39,038 bases of DNA. It comes from Saccharothrix luteola (GTDB taxonomy: Bacteria > Actinomycetota > Actinomycetes > Mycobacteriales > Pseudonocardiaceae). The position numbers and the translations under genes were made by a program. The DNA is taken from the NCBI RefSeq assembly GCF_020859565.1, contig NZ_JAJHUO010000058.1, positions 1 through 39,038 on the forward strand. Reading direction: 5' to 3'. Shown one piece after another: positions 32,750 through 39,038 of the stretch (its first letter is position 1; every line of letters begins with the position of its first letter). The notes under the pieces were generated by a model, which was given only the letters and a program-made list of their open reading frames with translations, was not told where the DNA came from and did not search any database.

Positions 32750-35700
32750 TGGACCGCTTCACCGCCCGCGTCTTCCGCGACGGCACGCCTGTCGGCGCCG
32801 GGTTCCTGGTCGCGCCGGACCTCGTGCTCACCTGCGCGCACGTCGTCGGCCCCGGGATGGAGGTCGACTTCCCGCTGGTCGGGCCCGACCGGGTGGTGGC
32901 GGAGGTGGTGCACGTCGACGTCGAGCGGGACGTGGCGGGGCTCCGGCCGGCCGCGCGGCCGCCGGACGTGCGGCCGGTGAGCCTGGTCGACCTGCCCGAC
33001 GTGCGGGGACGGCGGGTGCGGGCGTTCGGCGTGCCCCACCGGAGGCCCGACGGCGTGTGGTCGACCGGCACGGTCGTCGGCCGCAACGCCCAGGGCAAGC
33101 TCCAGGTGGAGGACGACCGGGAGCACGGCCTGCCGATGAGCCGGGGCTTCAGCGGCGGCCCGGTCATCGACGTCGACACCGGCGCGGTGATCGGCATGAC
33201 CGTCGAGGTGGAGAGCCGCCCGGAGCGCCGCACCGCCTATGCCCTCGGCGCCGCCGCGTTGCACGAGAGCCTGCCGGAACTGGCCCGACCGGGACCGTCG
33301 CCGTTCCGGGGCTTGGACGCGTTCCAGCCGGGCGACGCGGAGTGGTTCTTCGGCCGCGACCGACTGGTGGACGACGTGCTGGCGCGGCTGGACGGCGCCG
33401 GGCTCGCGGTCGTCACCGGCCAGTCGGGCGCGGGCAAGTCGTCGCTGGTGCTGGCCGGTGTGGTACCCCGGCGGCCGGGCTCGGTCGTGTTCCGGCCCGC
33501 CTCCGGCAGCACGCCCTGGCAGGCGGCGGCCGCCGCGCTCGACGTCGAGGAGCTGACCCCCGAGGGCTTGGCCGACGCGGTCGACCGGTGGTCGGGCCGC
33601 CACGGCCACGAGCGGGTGCTGCTGGTCGCCGACCAGGTGGACGAGGCGCTGGCGCGGTTCCCGGCCGAGGCCCCGGACCTGCTCGCCGCGCTGCTCGCCC
33701 TGCGCGGGCCTCGGCGGCACGTGGCGCTCACCGTCGGCACGCGGGCGTTGGACGCCTTGCTGTCGGACCGGCGGCTCGGCGTGCTCGCCGAGCACCTGGT
33801 CCTGGTCACCACCTCCGACGACGACCTGCGCGAGATGGTCGAACGGCCGCTGGACCGCGTCGGGATGCCCGTGTACCAGGAAGGGCTGGTGCGGGTGCTG
33901 CTGGACGACGTGGCGCACGAGCGCAACCCGTTGCCGCTGCTCCAGTTCACCCTCACCTTGTTGTGGGAGCAGCAGGAGCGCGGCGTGCTCACCCACGACG
34001 CGTACCAGGCGCTGGGCGGCGTGCCGGGCGCGGTCGCGGACTACGCCGAACGCGTCTGGCGCACGATCGGCCCCGAGGAGGACGTGCGGCGGCTGCTGGT
34101 GCAGTTGGTGAGCCCGGTCGAGCCGGACCGGTTCGTGCGGCGCGTGCTGCGGCTGGACGACCTGGACGACACGTCGTCGGCCAAGGCGCTCGCGGCCACC
34201 CGGTTGGCCACCAGCGACGGCCGGACCGTGGAGCTGGCGCACGAGACGCTGATCCGGCGGTGGGACCGGCTGCGGACGTGGGCCGAGGAGGACCGCGACT
34301 TCCGGGCGTGGCAGGACGAGCTGGACCGCGACGTCACCAGGTGGTCGCGGACGCGGGAACGGGCGTTGCTGCCCAGGGGCAGCGCGCTGCGGCGGGCACG
34401 ACACGAGCTGCGCGACCGCGAGCCGGACTTCCAGCCGGCGCAACGGGAGTTCGTCGCCGCCGGGCGGCGGGCCTCGGTCCGGCGGGTCTTCTGGCGGGTC
34501 GCGGTGGTCGAGCTGGTGGTGCTGATGCTCGTGGCGGTGGGCGTGATCGTGGTCCGCACCCGTGCCGCCGACGCCGATGACCGCGCGGTCGGCGCGGCCG
34601 ACACGTTGCTGCGGCGCGGCGCCTACAGCGGCGACCGGAACGGGTTGCTGCTGGCCTTGCGCGCCTACCGCACGCACGACTCGATGGCGACGCGGAACGC
34701 CTTGCACACCGCGTACACCGGGTTGCGGCACGCCGAACTGCTCCTGGACGGCGTGTCCGACGCCAAGCACGTCAACCGCGCCGGCACGCGCATCGTCACG
34801 ATCACCGAGGACCGGCGGCTGACCTCGTGGGACGTCACCCGGGTGCCCGCCGTGCCGGTCGGGCTGCGCGAGTCCGACGAGCTGGGCGCGTACGAGCCGA
34901 CCTGGCTCGGCGACGACTTCGTGGTCGCACGCGCCGGTCCGCAGACGGTCGTGTGGGACGCGCGGACCGGGGAGGTCACCCGGCGGATCGAGGGGTTCGG
35001 CAACCGGCTGGTGGCCGACCCGACCGGGAGGTGGCTGGCCGCGTTCATCCTGGCCGACCCGCCGAGCTCCGACTACCGGGTGGTCGACCTCGCCGGCGCC
35101 GACCCGGTGTCCGTCGACGGGCGGTTCGCCGTCTCGCCGGGCGACCCGGGGTTCGCCGGGCTGAGCGACCACCCGCGACCCATCGCCGTGCTGGACACCG
35201 GCGAGCTGGTGGTCGTGACCGGTGCGGTGACCACGGCGTTGTCGCCGGCCGGGTCACGTCCGCTCGCCGTGCCCGCCGGCGCGCGGGTGGCCGACGTGGG
35301 TGTGTCCGAGCCGGTGTACCTGGAGTGCGACGGGCAGTGGCGCGCGCGTGGCGTGCTCACCGGCGCGCTGCACGCCGCGCAGACCACGCCGGACTGCGAG
35401 CACGAGGTGGTGTTCGGCGGTGACCGGCGGTGGCTCGCGGTGTCCGGCGACCAGGGCGTCACGGTGCTCCGCGACGGCGAGCCGACGCGGCACGCCGAGG
35501 TGCCCGCGGGCTTCCGGCCCGTCCGGCTGCTGTCCGACCGGGACGGTGGGCACCGGGTGGTGCTCACCGGCTCCGGTTCCGCGCTGGTGCTGCGGCTGCC
35601 GCCGATGACCGGGTGGGAGCGGTCGCAGCACTACGACCAGTACCCGTACCTCTCGGGCCCGGTGCTGCCGATCCCGGGGCACCGGGTCCAAGTGTCCAGT

Positions 35701-36633
35701 TCCGACGAGGTCGAGGTGTGGGACACCCGCACGGGCGAGCTCATCGCGGCACGGCCTGCCGTCGTGCCCGCGCGGTCGGCGGACCGGACGGGCTCGGGGG
35801 TCTGGCTGGCCGCCTCACCGGACCACCGGGTGCTGACCACGTCGGTGGCCGGCGACCCGACCGTGCGGGTGTGGCGGCTGCCGGACCTGGCGCCGCTGGG
35901 CGAGTTCACCGCGCCGTCCCTGTCCGCCTCGTCCTCCACCGCGACAACCGCCGTGCGGTTCCTGGATTACCGGCGCGCGCTGGTCGTGCACAACGACACG
36001 GTGAGCGTGTGGGACCTGCCGGACCGCCGACAGGTCGCCGGGCCCTACCGGCTCGACGGGAACGTGTTCGACGGGTCGGACTTCAGCCTGGTGCACAACC
36101 CCGTGCGCGACGAGCTGATGGCCGAGGTGCCCGGTTCCGAGGAGCGCTGGCGGCGGTACCGGCTCGCGGACGGCGCCTACCTGTCCGACGCCGACATCGC
36201 GCCCGGCAGCCTGGACTTCGCGGACGGCAACTTCGCGCGGCCCGCGATCGACCCCGGCGGCCGGTACCTGGCGCTCTACTGGGGGCAGGGCGTCGAGGTG
36301 TGGGACCTGGACGCGCGGGCGCGGGTGGACCGGCTGCCCTTGCCGGACCAGCGGTTCAACGTCGTCGGCCTCCGGTTCGGCGCCGACGCCGACGAGGTGC
36401 TGGTCGAGCTGTCACCCGACTTCACCGGACCCGGGCTGCTCACCAAGCGGTGGCAGCGCAACCGGTTCTGGGGCGTGCCCGCGTGGTTCGGCCAGGACGC
36501 GTCGTCGGTCGAGGTGGTGGCGGAGGAGCCGCCGTGGGTGGCCGAGCTGTGCCGGTTGGCGCGCAACGGACCGGCCGAGGTGGAACCCGGCGCGCTGCCG
36601 GAGGCGGCCTGGCACGGGCCCGTGTGCCCGTAG
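32749..36633 (+). CDS. Trypsin-nSTAND NTPase-WD40 multidomain protein
   Basis: Encodes 1294 residues. About 1-180: a trypsin-like peptidase with His31 (TCAHVV), Asp61 (VERDVAGL) and Ser135 (GFSGGP), all intact. About 185-560: an nSTAND1-type NTPase starting 'PFRGLDAFQPGDAEWFFGRD', with Walker A GQSGAGKSS at 224-232 and Walker B LLVADQVDEA at 291-300. A membrane helix lies at about 585-602. About 640-1260: WD40-like repeats with at least six recognisable blades ending in W-D/W-R (near 690, 733, 988, 1039, 1084 and 1182). This architecture belongs to predicted conflict/stress-sensing systems, in which the repeats sense, the NTPase assembles and the protease acts. The ATG at 32749 overlaps the pip stop. 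The signal and substrates are unknown. Confidence 0.92.
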   Translation: MDRFTARVFRDGTPVGAGFLVAPDLVLTCAHVVGPGMEVDFPLVGPDRVVAEVVHVDVERDVAGLRPAARPPDVRPVSLVDLPDVRGRRVRAFGVPHRRPDGVWSTGTVVGRNAQGKLQVEDDREHGLPMSRGFSGGPVIDVDTGAVIGMTVEVESRPERRTAYALGAAALHESLPELARPGPSPFRGLDAFQPGDAEWFFGRDRLVDDVLARLDGAGLAVVTGQSGAGKSSLVLAGVVPRRPGSVVFRPASGSTPWQAAAAALDVEELTPEGLADAVDRWSGRHGHERVLLVADQVDEALARFPAEAPDLLAALLALRGPRRHVALTVGTRALDALLSDRRLGVLAEHLVLVTTSDDDLREMVERPLDRVGMPVYQEGLVRVLLDDVAHERNPLPLLQFTLTLLWEQQERGVLTHDAYQALGGVPGAVADYAERVWRTIGPEEDVRRLLVQLVSPVEPDRFVRRVLRLDDLDDTSSAKALAATRLATSDGRTVELAHETLIRRWDRLRTWAEEDRDFRAWQDELDRDVTRWSRTRERALLPRGSALRRARHELRDREPDFQPAQREFVAAGRRASVRRVFWRVAVVELVVLMLVAVGVIVVRTRAADADDRAVGAADTLLRRGAYSGDRNGLLLALRAYRTHDSMATRNALHTAYTGLRHAELLLDGVSDAKHVNRAGTRIVTITEDRRLTSWDVTRVPAVPVGLRESDELGAYEPTWLGDDFVVARAGPQTVVWDARTGEVTRRIEGFGNRLVADPTGRWLAAFILADPPSSDYRVVDLAGADPVSVDGRFAVSPGDPGFAGLSDHPRPIAVLDTGELVVVTGAVTTALSPAGSRPLAVPAGARVADVGVSEPVYLECDGQWRARGVLTGALHAAQTTPDCEHEVVFGGDRRWLAVSGDQGVTVLRDGEPTRHAEVPAGFRPVRLLSDRDGGHRVVLTGSGSALVLRLPPMTGWERSQHYDQYPYLSGPVLPIPGHRVQVSSSDEVEVWDTRTGELIAARPAVVPARSADRTGSGVWLAASPDHRVLTTSVAGDPTVRVWRLPDLAPLGEFTAPSLSASSSTATTAVRFLDYRRALVVHNDTVSVWDLPDRRQVAGPYRLDGNVFDGSDFSLVHNPVRDELMAEVPGSEERWRRYRLADGAYLSDADIAPGSLDFADGNFARPAIDPGGRYLALYWGQGVEVWDLDARARVDRLPLPDQRFNVVGLRFGADADEVLVELSPDFTGPGLLTKRWQRNRFWGVPAWFGQDASSVEVVAEEPPWVAELCRLARNGPAEVEPGALPEAAWHGPVCP

Positions 36634-36651
36634 CCTCGGACGCTCGGCCCT

Positions 36652-37407
36652 TCAGGGCCTGAGCGCCGCCTCCAACGACGCGCGCGCCGCCACCAGCGAC
36701 GGGCCGTACCAGGTCAGGTAGCGGCCCGAGACGTGCACGGGGCGCAGGCCGGGGAAGAACTGCGGGCCGTCGTCGGGGGTGAACAGGTACGGCTCGTCGG
36801 GCAGCACGACCAGCTCGGCGTCCTGCAGGTCGCGCAGCTCGGGGCGCGGGTAGCGCTCGGGGTGGTCGGCGAAGGCGTTGACGACGCCCAGGCGGAGCAG
36901 GACGTCGCCGGCGAACGTGTCGCGGCCGAGCACCACCCACGGCTTGCGCCACACCGGGACCACGGCCCGCGTCCACGGCGGCGTCACCTCGCGCCACGAC
37001 CGCTCCGCCTCGACCAGCCAGTCCGGCTCCACGTCCCACGCGGTGCCGAGCAGGCGGCGCAGCGAGCCCAGCGCGGCGGGGACGGTGGCGGGCGCGGCCG
37101 TGACCCACACCGGGATGCCGTCGGCACGCAGCCGTTCCACGTCCTCGGGCCGGTTCTCCTCGCTGTTGGCCAGCACGAGGTCCGGCCGCAGCGCGAGCAC
37201 CCGGTCCACGTCCGGGTACTTCGAGCCGCCCACCCGGGTGACGTCGAGGTCGGGTGGGTGCGTGCAGTAGTCCGTGGCCCCGATGAGGACGGCGGGGTCG
37301 ACGGCCCCGGTGACGACGGCCTCCGTGAGCGACGGCACCAGGCTGACCACGCGGGTGGGCGGGCCGGGCAGCGGGACCGGCTCGCCGAGGTCGTCGACCG
37401 GCAGCAT
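36652..37407 (-). CDS. BtuF-like helical-backbone metal/cobalamin-binding protein, no signal peptide
   Basis: Encodes 251 residues of the periplasmic-binding fold used by vitamin B12 and siderophore binding proteins: 'RVVSLVPSLTEAV', 'LIGATDYCTHPPDL', 'RVGGSKYPDVDRVLALRPDLVLANSEENRPED', 'ADHPERYP' and 'VVLPDEPYLFTPDDG'. Unlike BtuF it has no signal peptide, so it may bind the ligand inside the cell. GGAG about eight bases upstream supports the ATG at 37407. It overlaps a small upstream gene by TGATG and ends 18 bases from the nSTAND gene. Being the last gene of the fbiC-cofC run suggests co-expression with F420 genes. Confidence 0.88.
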   Translation of the reverse strand: MLPVDDLGEPVPLPGPPTRVVSLVPSLTEAVVTGAVDPAVLIGATDYCTHPPDLDVTRVGGSKYPDVDRVLALRPDLVLANSEENRPEDVERLRADGIPVWVTAAPATVPAALGSLRRLLGTAWDVEPDWLVEAERSWREVTPPWTRAVVPVWRKPWVVLGRDTFAGDVLLRLGVVNAFADHPERYPRPELRDLQDAELVVLPDEPYLFTPDDGPQFFPGLRPVHVSGRYLTWYGPSLVAARASLEAALRP

Positions 37408-37580
37408 CAGGCGCTCTCCGGGCCGGCGTGCGCCCCGTCGCGGTGGTCGATCGCGGTGAACGCCTCGGTCCGAACCTGCGCGAGCATCGCCCAGCCCCCT
37501 ACGTCCGCGGTCGGGACGACGACCGTACCCCGCCGCCCCACCGGTCGCGAGTCACCGTCACGGGGCAGCGAGGCGGTCAC
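37407..37580 (-). CDS. Overlooked 57-residue protein between cofC and the BtuF-like gene
   Basis: The whole 174-base gap between cofC and the BtuF-like gene is one open frame. The GTG start lies one base after the cofC stop (TGAG-GTG) and the TGA stop overlaps the next ATG (TGATG). About 51 of 57 sense codons end in G or C, matching real genes here. The product is small and soluble, with 'GTVVVPTADVGGWAMLAQ' in the middle and a hydrophilic end (DHRDGAHAGPESA). No family is recognised. A shorter form could start at the internal ATG (codon 32), which has GGGGG upstream. Confidence 0.55.
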   Translation of the reverse strand: MTASLPRDGDSRPVGRRGTVVVPTADVGGWAMLAQVRTEAFTAIDHRDGAHAGPESA

Positions 37581-37581
37581 C

Positions 37582-38223
37582 TCAGCGGTCGGCCACGACC
37601 AGGGTCGCGCTGTGCGGGCCCAAACCGAGTGCGGTCGCGATGCTCAGGTCCTCCCCCGTGTCGACGTCGCACCGCAGCGAGGGCCAGTCACCGGTCAGCG
37701 ACACCGCGCCGCCGACCTCGTGCGCCTGGGCCGATCCGACGCCCAGCCTGGGGTTCAGGTCGGTGCCGGGCGCGGCGATCAGCAGCGTCGTCCCGGTGCC
37801 CTGGCGGTCGGCGCAGAAGGCACGGCGCCCGTCCGCGCTCGCGATGGCCGAGGACAGCTCGGCGGGTCGCAGCGCCGGGAGGTCGGCGTGCAGCACGCCG
37901 ACCGCCGCGGCCGGGTCGCGGCGCCGCAGCACCCCGGCCCCTGCGCGGACCGCCGCGTTCAACCCCTCGCCCGGGTCGGGCGTGGACTCGACGCCCAGCG
38001 CGGCCACTTCCTCCACCACGGCGGGATCGGACGTGACCACCAGCACCCGCCGCACCCCCGCCGCGGCCGTGACCGCGGTCAGGGTGTCCAGGGCGAACGC
38101 GAGCGCCAGGGCCGCGCGCGCGACGGGGTCCGCGGCCACGTCGGCCAACCTGGTCTTCGCCCGCGCCAAGCCCTTCACCGGGACCACGAGGTCCACCGCG
38201 CCGCGCCTCCCCCGGTCAGCCAC
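37582..38223 (-). CDS. cofC: 2-phospho-L-lactate/phosphoenolpyruvate guanylyltransferase (F420 pathway)
   Basis: Encodes 213 residues. It activates phospholactate or phosphoenolpyruvate with GTP in coenzyme F420 synthesis (called FbiD in mycobacteria). Family marks: 'VDLVVPVKGLARAKTRLA', 'VVTSDPAVVEEVAALG', 'EGLNAAVRAG', 'VLHADLPALRP', 'FCADRQGTGTTLLIA' and 'VGSAQAHEVGG'. The start is a GTG at 38223, overlapping the stop of the NTF2-like gene by eight bases. It lies close to fbiC, as in many actinobacteria. Confidence 0.94.
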   Translation of the reverse strand: MADRGRRGAVDLVVPVKGLARAKTRLADVAADPVARAALALAFALDTLTAVTAAAGVRRVLVVTSDPAVVEEVAALGVESTPDPGEGLNAAVRAGAGVLRRRDPAAAVGVLHADLPALRPAELSSAIASADGRRAFCADRQGTGTTLLIAAPGTDLNPRLGVGSAQAHEVGGAVSLTGDWPSLRCDVDTGEDLSIATALGLGPHSATLVVADR

Positions 38224-38656
38224 CGGGCCGTGTCTCGTCCGGGATCGGGGTGTTCTGGTAGGCGGCGATCCGCCAGCCGTCCAGGCCGTTGGCCAGCACC
38301 CAGGTGGCGCGGACGGACCCCGCCGCCGACTCGGCGTCGTCGGGCGAGAGGTCGCCGCCCTCGGTGATCACCAGCGCGACGCCCGGTTGCAGGAACCGCA
38401 GGTCCACCACGTCCTGCACCAGCGTGGTCCCCCGCTGCGCCGTGGCGAACTGCTCGGTCACCGCGTCCCGGATCACCTCGCGGCCCCGCAGGAACCGGTT
38501 GTCCGACAGGATCATCCTGGCGTTCTTGGTGTAGGCGTCGGCGAACGCGTCGGCGTCCTTGCCCGCCCACGCGCGCACGATGCCGTCGAGCACCTCCCGC
38601 ACCCTGACTTCCTCGTTGCGCGCCCGACCGGTCTCCGGTGTGGTCGTACTGGTCAT
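38216..38656 (-). CDS. NTF2-like SgcJ/EcaC-family protein
   Basis: Encodes 146 residues with the pattern of the SgcJ/EcaC NTF2-like family: 'VLDGIVRAWAGKDADAFADAYTKNARMILSDNRFLRGREVIRDAV' near the N-terminus, and 'WRIAAYQNTPI' near the end. Such cone-shaped proteins bind small ligands or catalyse simple reactions; the family occurs in enediyne clusters as well as elsewhere. GGGGGAGA is the ribosome-binding site for the ATG at 38656. It sits between fbiC and cofC and overlaps cofC, so it is probably transcribed with F420 genes. A role in that pathway is only inferred from position. Confidence 0.9.
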   Translation of the reverse strand: MTSTTTPETGRARNEEVRVREVLDGIVRAWAGKDADAFADAYTKNARMILSDNRFLRGREVIRDAVTEQFATAQRGTTLVQDVVDLRFLQPGVALVITEGGDLSPDDAESAAGSVRATWVLANGLDGWRIAAYQNTPIPDETRPGG

Positions 38657-38748
38657 GGTTCTCCCCCGCGTTCCCCTCGGCGCCCCCGACGAGGGGGCCG
38701 CCCGGAACCGTTCCGCTTTCGGCCTCCGCCGATCGTGTTCGGTGACGG

Positions 38749-39038
38749 TCACACCGGCATCTTCCGACTTGCGGTGTTGCCGTCGGGCGCGCCGCCGATC
38801 GCCGAGGCCGGGTGATCCACTCGGCCGTAGGTCGTGGTGCGTTGGCGGGCCGGACGTCCGGCCAACGCCGCCGTGGCGTGCAGTTCCACGGCCGTTCGGG
38901 CGGAGCCGTGCTCGGAGCCGGCCATGCGGCTGATGGTTTCTTCCATGAGGGTGCCGCCGAGGTCGTTGGCGCCGCCTTGGAGGACTTCGGCGGTGCCCTC
39001 GTCGCCGAGTTTGACCCAGGAGCACTGGACGTTGTCGA
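38749..39038 (-). CDS. fbiC: FO synthase FbiC, C-terminal end (partial)
   Basis: The last 96 codons of a gene that continues beyond the right edge. 'DNVQCSWVKLGDEGTAEVLQGGANDLGGTLMEETISRMAGSEHG' followed by 'RPARQRTTTYG' is the end of FbiC/CofH, the radical-SAM protein that builds the deazaflavin FO of coenzyme F420 from tyrosine and the flavin precursor 5-amino-6-ribitylaminouracil. The radical-SAM cores lie outside the window. The final residues after TTTYG are an added tail. Confidence 0.95.
   Translation of the reverse strand, partial: DNVQCSWVKLGDEGTAEVLQGGANDLGGTLMEETISRMAGSEHGSARTAVELHATAALAGRPARQRTTTYGRVDHPASAIGGAPDGNTASRKMPV

Overview
The window is high-GC DNA (strong G/C bias at third codon positions) from an actinomycete. 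The gene set includes an LprG/P55 lipoprotein-transporter pair, a GlnA2-type glutamine synthetase beside a CaeA/Hip1-like hydrolase and panB, LysX, Xre/DUF397 regulator pairs, and F420-cofactor genes. This fits the Pseudonocardiales/Mycobacteriales side of the Actinomycetota. A Pseudonocardiaceae host (Saccharothrix/Lentzea-like) is my inference; no rRNA or tRNA is present to test it.

Layout. (1) 1-5.7 kb, minus strand: glnA2 followed, with a 4-base overlap, by a 1347-residue protein that joins two glycosyltransferase-like domains, a coiled coil and an FkbM-type methyltransferase domain. (2) 5.8-8.7 kb, plus: lprG, P55-type MFS exporter and a TetR regulator. (3) 9.0-11.3 kb: a second MFS transporter diverging from an HdeD/DUF308 membrane protein. 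(4) 11.3-14.6 kb: nadE diverging from a secreted CaeA-like serine hydrolase. (5) 14.7-23.2 kb, accessory: an unrecognised two-gene operon (possible caspase-like protein plus a methyltransferase-domain protein), DUF4287, a small unknown gene, an Xre/DUF397 pair, an MmyB-like regulator diverging from an SDR, and a TetR regulator diverging from a beta-helix protein across a clear operator. (6) 23.2-28.4 kb: lysX diverging from an alpha/beta hydrolase, then panB. (7) 28.36-28.5 kb: a 32-base G run followed by a degraded copy of the panB end, which looks like an assembly fault. (8) 28.7-36.6 kb: three membrane proteins of unknown role, then a proline iminopeptidase translationally coupled to a trypsin-nSTAND-WD40 protein. 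(9) 36.6-39.0 kb, minus: the end of fbiC, an NTF2-like protein, cofC, an overlooked 57-codon gene and a BtuF-like cobalamin/metal-binding protein without a signal peptide.

The genes glnA2, a CaeA-like hydrolase and panB lie close together in Mycobacterium tuberculosis. Here they occur in the same set but are separated by transporters, nadE and about 13 kb of accessory genes, so this looks like an old conserved neighbourhood opened by insertions.

The best candidates for something undescribed are the pip/trypsin-nSTAND-WD40 pair with its membrane-protein neighbours, the 14762-17224 operon, the GT-GT-FkbM fusion coupled to glnA2, and the small gene at 37407-37580 inside the F420/cobalamin-type cluster. 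No CRISPR array, insertion sequence, tRNA, rRNA or origin was seen.
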